Of a stretch of 59,792 nucleotides of DNA, positions 53,613-59,792 are shown in pieces. Location of the stretch: NCBI GenBank assembly GCA_017404555.1, contig JAFRCD010000002.1, positions 1 through 59,792 on the forward strand, in the 5' to 3' direction. Every line of letters starts with the position of its first letter. Position 1 is the stretch's first letter. The translations under genes were made by a program, and so were the position numbers. The DNA is from Bacilli bacterium. GTDB lineage: Bacteria; Bacillota_I; Bacilli_A; RF39; UBA660. The notes under the pieces are model-generated. The model was not told the DNA's origin. It did not search any database and was given only the letters and a program-made list of their open reading frames with translations.

Positions 53613-53642
53613 ATTATAGCATATTATTTCTAATAATGTCAA
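53613..53642 (-). promoter_or_regulatory. Promoter of tRNA-Ala
   Basis: TTGACA (53637-53642), 18-base spacer, extended -10 TGCTATAAT with TATAAT at 53613-53618. Confidence 0.75.
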
Positions 53643-53645
53643 CAA

Positions 53646-54398
53646 TTAATGAAAGCGTTTATTTAAATATTCTCTTTCACTATAATATCTATCTTGATGC
53701 CTTATGAGATGTCGATAGTCTCTTCTAAAACTTTTTTCATTAGAAACTATCTTTACTTTAGGAAATCTTATTCTATATAAATATCTTTCCAATAACATTT
53801 TATTAAAATAGACATTTTTATTATCCCTTGTTTCTTTTATTTTATACAGTAAGAAACTAAGCATAAATAAAATATTTAGATTAGTATTGATAATTATACT
53901 CGCTATAAATAAAACTATCACTATAATAACTGAAATCTTAATTGTTAAATCGATACTTTTTAAATAAGAGAACTTAAAGGCTAATAAGTTATTTAGAATT
54001 TTACCACCATCTAGAGGATAAATTGGTAAGAGATTAAAAATCAATAGACTAAAGTTGTAAGTAGTAAATAGATTTAATTCTAAATTGTTGCTAATGAAAG
54101 AACACAATAAAACATACCCTATTATTTGCATTAAAGGACCAGCTATTAAGATAGCTAATTCTTTTTTTAAAGAAATATTAATTCTAGAATCAACTTTACT
54201 GATACCACCAAATGGATAAATACAGATTTTATTAACTGGAATTCCCATTATCTTAGCACAAAGAAAATGACCAAGTTCATGAATAACTACAAGATAAGTT
54301 AATACAAAAAAAGGAAAAAAAGCTCCCATTAGAATAGCAATACCAGCAAAAATAGAAACAAAGGGAGAAATATAAAAATAATTAAATATATTTTTTAT
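53646..54398 (-). CDS. spoIVFB: Pro-sigma-K processing protease SpoIVFB-like (site-2 M50)
   Basis: An intramembrane metalloprotease: VVIHELGHFLCAKIMGIPV holds HExxH, and LLPIYPLDGGKIL the third metal ligand, then several helices. From the first ATG (54329) the protein has 227 residues, but in-frame sequence upstream encodes a hydrophobic start (FYISPFVSIFAGIAIL) that matches the first helix of SpoIVFB, so the true start is probably ATA 54398 or another rare codon. It follows spoIVFA, overlapping by 17 bases. It would cut pro-sigma-K in the mother cell. Confidence 0.82.
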   Translation of the reverse strand: MKNIFNYFYISPFVSIFAGIAILMGAFFPFFVLTYLVVIHELGHFLCAKIMGIPVNKICIYPFGGISKVDSRINISLKKELAILIAGPLMQIIGYVLLCSFISNNLELNLFTTYNFSLLIFNLLPIYPLDGGKILNNLLAFKFSYLKSIDLTIKISVIIVIVLFIASIIINTNLNILFMLSFLLYKIKETRDNKNVYFNKMLLERYLYRIRFPKVKIVSNEKSFRRDYRHLIRHQDRYYSEREYLNKRFH

Positions 54399-54960
54399 AG
54401 TCTAAAAACTTCCCTTCTTTTTGGAATACCAAGTAAAGCTTACTATTAATACTTTCTCCTAATAAAGTTCCTTTTTCTATATAATCATATAATTTAATAT
54501 TATTAGTATTTATATTACCATACCAAGTACTAATTCCATTGGTTTGTTCTATAACAATAGTTTTTCCATAATCTTTTTTATCACCTATAAAGACTACAAC
54601 TCCGCTTTCTAAAGTAGGAACCATATAGTTTTTACTGACTTTTAATTTAACTCCATCCTTGTAAGTACTACTATCACTATATTGTAATTTTTCGGCGAAA
54701 ACCTCTTTGGTCGTGGGACTTATTTTATCAATTGATAAGATGTTACCAAAATATTTTTCATAAGCCTTTTTAGTTTTATTGAACTTGAAAGAAGCTTCAT
54801 AAACATTCCTTCTAATTATAGTTTTAAACTTAGGGTTTTCTTTTACAATAATCATTCCTAGTAAAAAGATAATAGTAGTTAACATCAATTTACTTAAGAA
54901 CTTCTTAAATATTTTACTAATACTATTTCTAAAGCTATTACTTTTTATTTTACTATGCAT
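54382..54960 (-). CDS. spoIVFA: SpoIVFA-like M23-fold regulator of SpoIVFB
   Basis: 192 residues: one helix (LMLTTIIFLLGMIIV), then a C-terminal M23-like domain (ESGVVVFIGDKKDYGKTIVI, ISTWYGNINTNNIKLYDYIE) lacking the metal-binding His pairs, as in SpoIVFA. SpoIVFA holds SpoIVFB inactive until a forespore signal. Position between mreD and spoIVFB is canonical except that minC and minD are gone. Confidence 0.8.
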   Translation of the reverse strand: MHSKIKSNSFRNSISKIFKKFLSKLMLTTIIFLLGMIIVKENPKFKTIIRRNVYEASFKFNKTKKAYEKYFGNILSIDKISPTTKEVFAEKLQYSDSSTYKDGVKLKVSKNYMVPTLESGVVVFIGDKKDYGKTIVIEQTNGISTWYGNINTNNIKLYDYIEKGTLLGESINSKLYLVFQKEGKFLDYKKYI

Positions 54961-54993
54961 ATCTTCCCTCCAGTAAAGGTTATGAAGATAATG

Positions 54994-55035
54994 AAAAAAG
55001 TATACTAATTAATTTTTAATTTAGTATACTTTTTT
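54994..55035 (-). terminator. Long hairpin terminator at the end of mreD
   Basis: AAAAAAGTATACTAA pairs with TTAGTATACTTTTTT across the mreD stop on the minus strand, separating mreCD from spoIVFA-spoIVFB. Confidence 0.75.
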
Positions 55036-55511
55036 GGTATTAGTTTCATTATTAAATAAAGTACTTCTACATAGATAATATTTAATATAAGAGAATGTCC
55101 TATTTTATAGAGAATGTCAATTAAAGTTATTTTCTCTAACTGAACAATAATAAAAATTAAACTAGTTAGTACTTCATAACTAACTATAACTACTATAGTA
55201 TAAAGAATAATAGTTAAGAAATTAGTAGGAATATTCTTATATATAAAGATAATAAGAAGTCCCATTATAGCAAATATTACACCATTAAAAATAAGTAAAT
55301 TGGTATAGCACAAATCATAGACTATTCCTAAGACGAAAGCGCTTATTAAATACTTTTTTTTATCCTTTTGAAAAAAAGGATAAATAATAATTAGAGCTAC
55401 TAAAGTAAGCATGGGATAAAAAAGAGATAAATCCCCTTGCATATAAGAGGTAAAATTAGTTAAGATACCATCTAGTAGTAATGATAGTACCATTATTATA
55501 AGCGCTATCAT
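55005..55511 (-). CDS. mreD: Rod-shape protein MreD
   Basis: 168 residues, five or six helices, with SLLLDGILTNFTSYMQGDLS and FFQKDKKKYLISAFVLGIVY typical of MreD, a membrane part of the elongasome. Its start overlaps mreC by 4 bases. Confidence 0.9.
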   Translation of the reverse strand: MIALIIMVLSLLLDGILTNFTSYMQGDLSLFYPMLTLVALIIIYPFFQKDKKKYLISAFVLGIVYDLCYTNLLIFNGVIFAIMGLLIIFIYKNIPTNFLTIILYTIVVIVSYEVLTSLIFIIVQLEKITLIDILYKIGHSLILNIIYVEVLYLIMKLIPKKYTKLKIN

Positions 55512-56299
55512 TTTTTCTCCTTTAAGACTGTTACATAATGAATCTTATTAAAATCTTGGTTAGTTTTAACATATGCAGTCTTACTGATGTTATAACGATC
55601 ATTTTCTATCTTATCAACTTCACCAATAAATATACCCCGAGGGAATTTATTGCCTAAACCACTAGTTAAAACTTTATCCCCTTTTTTTAGATCAACTGTT
55701 TTATCAATACCGGTTATTTTAATACGATTTTTCTTCTTATCATAACCACTTAAAACAGCATAAGTATCACTATCTCCAATATTAATCATAATTGATACTT
55801 TATAAGTCAAATCATTACAAGTAATTAGTTTAACCTCACTATAGTTATGTCCAACTTTATTAATACTACCAATAAGTCCATCAGCTGTTACTACTGCCAT
55901 ATCTTTTTTTATACCATCTTTTTTACCTTTATCAATATTAAGAGTATTAAACCAGTAAGTTCTATTTCTTGATAAAATAGTAGCATTCTCAATACTATAT
56001 TCAGTTAAAGTAGAATTTAACGCTAGTGCTTTTTTTAATTCCTCAATTTCTTTTTCTAAAGACTCATTAACATTTTTTTGAATAAGGTAACTCTTAGATT
56101 GATCAATATTCTGTAACTCTTTTGAAGTGAAAGGTTCAATAAGTAATTTTTCAATATAAGTAATTCCTGATTTAAGAATGTTTTCCCCTTTAGTAGTCTT
56201 CCTATTTAAGACAAGAGAATAAATAAACAAGCTTAAAACTACTATACTAATAGTAGTAATAATAATTATTTTCTTTCTTTTTTGTTTCTTTTTATACAT
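55508..56299 (-). CDS. mreC: Rod-shape protein MreC
   Basis: About 263 residues: one helix (IIIITTISIVVLSLFIYSLV), a coiled coil (NESLEKEIEELKKALAL) and the double-barrel MreC domain (AVVTADGLIGSINKVGHNYS, DLKKGDKVLTSGLGNKFPRG). MreC organises the wall elongation complex outside the membrane. mreB, which should precede it, is absent here; radC lies directly upstream. Confidence 0.93.
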   Translation of the reverse strand: MYKKKQKRKKIIIITTISIVVLSLFIYSLVLNRKTTKGENILKSGITYIEKLLIEPFTSKELQNIDQSKSYLIQKNVNESLEKEIEELKKALALNSTLTEYSIENATILSRNRTYWFNTLNIDKGKKDGIKKDMAVVTADGLIGSINKVGHNYSEVKLITCNDLTYKVSIMINIGDSDTYAVLSGYDKKKNRIKITGIDKTVDLKKGDKVLTSGLGNKFPRGIFIGEVDKIENDRYNISKTAYVKTNQDFNKIHYVTVLKEKK

Positions 56300-56348
56300 C
56301 AAACCACCGCTTCTTTAATATTATAATATAGATACTTTTTTTAGACAA

Positions 56349-57032
56349 CTATTTGATTTTACCATTTTCATAAAAACTATAAAAACTATCATTACCAATA
56401 ATTATATGATCAATAATAAAGATTCCATGTATTTTACCAATAGTAACTAAATTATTAGTAAAATAAATATCTTCAGGACTAGGATTAGTATCACCACTAG
56501 GATGATTATGTATACATACAATAGAACTAGCACTATATAAATAAGCTTCTTTAAAGATTTCCCTAGGATGAACAACACTACGATTAATTGTACCCATAAA
56601 GAGTAATTTCTTATCTATTAATTCCTGTTTATTATTAAAATAAAGAGCATAAAAAAACTCTTGTTTTTTATTTAAGAAAAGATCTTTAATATAATAATAT
56701 ATTTCTTCAGCATTACTTAATCTGAAAGCATCAGTCTTCTCATTACTTAAAACTATTCTTTTACCAAGTTCAATAGTAGCGATTAATTCTAAGGCTTTAA
56801 CTTCACCAATTCCTTTAATACTAGTAAGTTTGGCTATAGTCGCATCTTTTAATTTAGAAATATCATCATAAGTCTTTAAAATATCTAGGGCTAGTTCTTT
56901 AACCGATTTATTATGAGTACCATTTTTTAGAATGATCGCTAAAAGTTCTTCATTAGATAAAGCACTACTCCCATATTTCTTTAATCTTTCTCTAGGTCTT
57001 TCCTTACTTGGAATATCTTTAATCATATACAT
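56349..57032 (-). CDS. radC: RadC (JAB1/MPN domain) protein
   Basis: 227 residues: an N-terminal helix-hairpin-helix part (IKDIPSKERPRERLKKYG, KLTSIKGIGEVKALEL) and the MPN domain with HNHPSGDTNPSPED (JAMM motif). Its role is unsettled in spite of the name. In Bacillus it lies just before mreB; here it is directly before mreC. Confidence 0.94.
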   Translation of the reverse strand: MYMIKDIPSKERPRERLKKYGSSALSNEELLAIILKNGTHNKSVKELALDILKTYDDISKLKDATIAKLTSIKGIGEVKALELIATIELGKRIVLSNEKTDAFRLSNAEEIYYYIKDLFLNKKQEFFYALYFNNKQELIDKKLLFMGTINRSVVHPREIFKEAYLYSASSIVCIHNHPSGDTNPSPEDIYFTNNLVTIGKIHGIFIIDHIIIGNDSFYSFYENGKIK

Positions 57033-57059
57033 AGTAATTCCTCCTATGTATATTATTCA

Positions 57060-57515
57060 TTAGTTTTTTAGTTTTTGTTGATAACTTGCTAAAACAAGTT
57101 CTTCCATCTTTAATATTTCTTCTGGATCATTAGTTTTTTTAATCATTTCATCAAACTGACTATTTATTCTGGCAAACTCCGCATTATTAAAATCTTCTTC
57201 CTTAGTATAAATAGTATATCCTTTATCTTTATAAATATTAAAGAGTTTCTCTAAAACCTTTTCATCTTTGGTAATACCAACATAAACATAATATTTGTTA
57301 TCCTTCTTAATTACTGCTTTTGGGGATAGGCCTTTAACATTTTCCCTTAATTGTTCTTCAGAATTATATACTCCTTCCTGCATAATATAAAAACTATTAC
57401 TATGGCTGATAACAGGAATCTTTTTACCATAATGAGTAGAGACAAAGTCCCCTACAAAAGCCCCAATTAATACTGCAATAAATAAAAAAAGCAAATCTCT
57501 CTTCAATCTTTTCAT
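57060..57515 (-). CDS. Single-pass membrane protein with a SPOR-like region (possible SpoIIB analogue)
   Basis: 151 residues: one helix (LLFLFIAVLIGAFVGDFV) and a region with the SPOR repeat pattern (SFYIMQEGVYNSEEQLREN and KYYVYVGITKDEKVLEKLF then GYTIYTKEE). SPOR domains bind denuded septal glycan. In B. subtilis spoIIB lies upstream of radC, so this may be its counterpart. No direct evidence for the sporulation role. Confidence 0.6.
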   Translation of the reverse strand: MKRLKRDLLFLFIAVLIGAFVGDFVSTHYGKKIPVISHSNSFYIMQEGVYNSEEQLRENVKGLSPKAVIKKDNKYYVYVGITKDEKVLEKLFNIYKDKGYTIYTKEEDFNNAEFARINSQFDEMIKKTNDPEEILKMEELVLASYQQKLKN

Positions 57516-57576
57516 ATATCCTCCTGAACATATTCTACTAGTTCAGAAATGAGAAGATTGTCGAAAAAGTTGCCCT

Positions 57577-58143
57577 TTATTTATGATAAAAATTAGATAC
57601 TAGTTTTGCAAATTCAAATAAAATAATATTACTCTTGTTAATAGCAAAACTTTTACCTAAAGCTTTACCACCGATTGTTAAAGCAGCTGTTACAGCTGAA
57701 AATAAGACGAGAGCGACAAAAAGATTAATATTAAGCACTCTAGAAAGAGATGTTGCTAAAACGACAGCTATACTTCCTGAGATAATTCCACAAACATCAC
57801 CAATAACATCGCAACAGAAATTAGATACTTTATTAGCATTTTTCTTAAATCTAACTGCTAACTTGGCTCCTTTTATCTTTCTGGAATTCATCGAATGAAA
57901 GATAGCTTCATTGGCACTAGTTACACTGACACCAACAATATCAAATAAAATTCCAATTAAAATAACTATTATATAAAGAATTATTCCTAAAGCTATTGGT
58001 AAATGCGTAAGAAATAGTTCAGATACAATCGAAAGTAATAAAGAGATAATAAAAGAAAGAATAATTACTTGGATAATCCATTTATTATCTGTTTTAATTT
58101 TTTTATTTTTTCGATTGAGTTCTTTTTTCAATTCTTTATCCAT
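57577..58143 (-). CDS. oapA: OLE-associated membrane protein OapA
   Basis: About 188 residues from ATG 58143 behind AGGTGATATT, with four helices and a basic start (KKELNRKNKKIKTDNKW). Between the second and third helices are GVSVTSANEAIFHSMNSRK and CCDVIGDVCGIIS, giving the DxxxD motif of OapA. OapA binds OLE RNA at the membrane and bears on Mg2+, cold and alcohol stress in Bacillus halodurans; it is related to CNNM/DUF21 type transporters. The structured RNA is right upstream, as expected. Confidence 0.75.
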   Translation of the reverse strand: MDKELKKELNRKNKKIKTDNKWIIQVIILSFIISLLLSIVSELFLTHLPIALGIILYIIVILIGILFDIVGVSVTSANEAIFHSMNSRKIKGAKLAVRFKKNANKVSNFCCDVIGDVCGIISGSIAVVLATSLSRVLNINLFVALVLFSAVTAALTIGGKALGKSFAINKSNIILFEFAKLVSNFYHK

Positions 58144-58174
58144 AATATCACCTAGAAAATATTTTAGCACACAA

Positions 58175-58761
58175 AAAAATAGTATTCAAATACTATTTAA
58201 TTACATTAATTAATGGTTATTAATATGGTTAATCTTAGGTCTTAGGTCAAGTAGGATTTCCCTAACTCTTACATATTCGTTACCAAATATGCCGTTCCCA
58301 TTTAAAAGAGTTATTGTATAGTCACCTGATACAAGACTTGATTGCCACTTAGTACCCACTACAATCCCATAGTAATATCACTCTAGGAGATTTCCTCACC
58401 AGTCTTTATTATTAGTTCTTTTTTGCAAAGGTAATTTCATAACAATGATCGTTAATTCCAAAGCCTCCACTCAAGACAAGCTACGCTGCACATAGCTTTC
58501 GCCACATTACAGGTTTAATCCTAATTCGTAAATGGTCCATCAGTTGGAACGTATAGGCCAATCACAAGATTAGGTCTCCACGATCTCTGGGTCGAAGCTC
58601 ACATGCCATTGCGAGTTGCCCAAAAACCTCATCTTCAGCATCCACCCCAAACTGGGCGTAAGAAGCAAACACCAAAGGTTTCATAGATATGCTCTTTAAT
58701 CGTATTTTACCCCGATCTTCATAATAAAGTAACTGACTAGAATAGTGTACCATCAATTACA
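58175..58761 (-). ncRNA. OLE RNA (ornate large extremophilic RNA)
   Basis: A 590-base stretch without a real gene has a consensus promoter, a clean terminator and higher GC than the rest, so it is a stable RNA. Many local inverted repeats can be seen, e.g. GCGAAAGCTATGTGCAGC and GTAGCTTG. Its length (OLE is about 600 bases) and place right before oapA fit OLE RNA. I could not align it against the OLE model. It lacks the tmRNA tag and the RNase P core, which excludes those. The 64-codon ORF inside (58562-58756) is not a gene. Confidence 0.72.
58176..58200 (-). terminator. Terminator of the OLE RNA
   Basis: AAATAGTATTTGAATACTATTT followed by TTTTT on the minus strand. It sits between the RNA and oapA. 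Confidence 0.8.
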
Positions 58762-58767
58762 TCTATA

Positions 58768-58796
58768 ATTATACCAGAAAATAAGCAAAATGTCAA
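58768..58796 (-). promoter_or_regulatory. Strong sigma-A promoter of the OLE RNA
   Basis: Perfect TTGACA (58791-58796), 17-base spacer ending TGG, perfect TATAAT (58768-58773); among the best promoters in the window. Confidence 0.85.
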
Positions 58797-58831
58797 GTTT
58801 ACACTATTATATGAAAAAGGTCTTGATTTTA

Positions 58832-59689
58832 TTAATCAAGACGATCTAAAGTTATTTTTCCTAGTCTGCCACTCTTTAAATCATTGATAATAGCAGTGGC
58901 AACTTTTTCATAATCAACAACTCCTCCGGAAGCCATTAACCCTCTTTTTTTACCAATTAATTCAAACTCTTCAACAAAGTCCTCAGTTAAATGATCAATA
59001 CCATACCTTTCCTTTAAATTATCAGGATAGTACTCATATAGTTTCTTCAAGATAAATACAGCCAAAGCGTTTTTATCTAGTATTTCCTCTCTAATTGAGG
59101 AAAAAGCTGCTAAAACATGAGCTCGTTCCTGATCAGAGAAATCAGGCCATAGAATACCTGGTGTATCTAAAAGTTCTAAATCCTTATTAATTCTAATCCA
59201 AGAAATGTTTTTAGTAACACCAGGTGTATTACCAACATTAACTGACTTTTTAGAAACAAGTCTATTGATTAAAGTACTCTTACCAGCATTAGGAACCCCA
59301 ATGACTAGAGCTCTAAGTGGTCTCTCTTTCATACCCTTAGCTTTTCTTTTTTCGTTTTCTTCTTTCATAATATCAGTACTTATATCAAGTATCTTTGCTA
59401 TTTTATCAGTAAGAAGATTAATACATACTACTTTATATCCTAAATCTTCATAATATTTAATAAACTTATCAGTTTCATTCTTATCACAAAGATCATATTT
59501 AGTCATAATGATTACACGAGGTTTTTCTTTAATAATGTCATCAATATCATCTATCTTACTAGATCTAGGCATTCTGGCATCAATAACTTCATAAACAACG
59601 TCAATTAAATTTATTCTTTATTTAATTTCCCTTTTAGTCTTAGCCATATGACCAGGATACCAATTTATATTAGTTTTATTTTCATTCAT
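58832..59689 (-). pseudogene. rbgA: Ribosome biogenesis GTPase RbgA with an in-frame TAA at codon 24
   Basis: The reading frame from ATG 59689 gives INWYPGHMAKTKREIK, then TAA (59618-59620), then RINLIDVVYEVIDARMPRSS and on, with no frame change. Total length (285) matches RbgA (282). The circularly permuted GTPase motifs are intact (TKYDL, GVPNAGKSTLINRL, NVGNTPGVT, LLDTPG). The stop replaces a Glu codon (GAA to TAA). RbgA is needed for late 50S assembly, so a loss would be costly: this may be a sequencing error, or the gene may restart at ATG 59572, which has no ribosome site. Confidence 0.85.
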
Positions 59690-59721
59690 AGAAATCACTT
59701 CCTTTTTATTTCTACTTATCT

Positions 59722-59727
59722 ATTATA
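59722..59727 (-). promoter_or_regulatory. Extended -10 promoter of rbgA
   Basis: TGATATAAT, 33 bases before the ATG; no clear -35. Confidence 0.5.
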
Positions 59728-59765
59728 TCATATTTTTTATTTCAAAGAATTCGATAATATCATAA

Positions 59766-59792
59766 ATTAAAAAAGAAGTATAATTATACTTC
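59766..59792 (-). terminator. Terminator of a gene beyond the right edge
   Basis: GAAGTATAATTATACTTC followed by TTTTTT on the minus strand. Confidence 0.75.

Noticed and set aside
58562-58756. 64-codon ORF on the minus strand
   Set aside because: It lies inside the structured RNA, has no ribosome site and its composition follows the RNA, not the codon use of neighbours.
58175-58761. tmRNA or RNase P RNA for the 590-base RNA
   Set aside because: No tag reading frame or tRNA-like ends, and no RNase P core such as GAGGAAAGTCC.

Overview
The window is a 59.8-kb piece of an AT-rich, low-GC Gram-positive chromosome. Gene content points to a walled, spore-forming member of the Bacilli with a slimmed genome, such as an uncultured gut lineage related to Erysipelotrichales or RF39; no single base settles the taxon. 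Sporulation genes include sigG, ylmC/ymxH-like, yunB, yqfC, yqfD, spoIVFA, spoIVFB, spoVD, spoVE and a yutH-like gene. TGA works as a stop and TGG as Trp, so this is genetic code 11 and not the mycoplasma code. Nearly all genes lie on the minus strand, and TTG start codons are common (recO, sigG, ylmC, comEA, pbpB, the DUF1015 gene).

Layout from left to right. 1-4.8 kb: the 3' part of a giant BspA-like (DUF285) surface protein with a sortase-like C-terminus. 4.9-10.4 kb: recO-yqzL-era-dgkA-ybeY-vanZ-yqfD-yqfC, then yqeY-rpsU. 10.46-13.4 kb: a compact peptide-export operon holding a C39-peptidase ABC exporter, a small membrane accessory, two double-glycine peptides too short for ordinary ORF calling, and a TTG-started membrane mini-protein that may give immunity. 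13.4-24.2 kb: spoVE, mraY and spoVD, then a DnaJ-like protein, DivIVA, SepF, signal peptidase and HerA. 24.3-34 kb: a DUF1015 gene on the plus strand, an RNB-like protein with a damaged active site, dnaI, a frameshifted metal-binding gene, a DUF1016 nuclease, comEC, comEA and ftsW. 34-41.6 kb: a YjcZ-like micro-protein and def (plus strand), pbpB-ftsL-rsmH-mraZ, thrS with a T-box, and a Zn peptidase. 41.7-42.8 kb: a 12-tRNA array. 43-50.6 kb: S1 protein, NifU-like, YutH-like, a coiled-coil protein, yunB-ylmC-sigG, ttcA, a thioredoxin-like protein and a HAD phosphatase. 50.7-53.6 kb: five more tRNAs and a P-type ATPase. 53.6-57.5 kb: spoIVFB, spoIVFA, mreD, mreC, radC and a SPOR-like gene. 57.6-59.7 kb: oapA, a roughly 590-nt structured RNA best read as OLE RNA, and rbgA with an in-frame TAA.

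How it fits together. Three textbook Bacilli clusters (dcw, mre-min-spoIVF, era-phoH) keep their order but have lost members locally: murE/murD/murG, mreB/minC/minD, and cdd/phoH. The items most worth following up are the two-peptide bacteriocin-like operon, the OLE RNA/OapA pair, and the hairpin that buries the sigG ribosome binding site.
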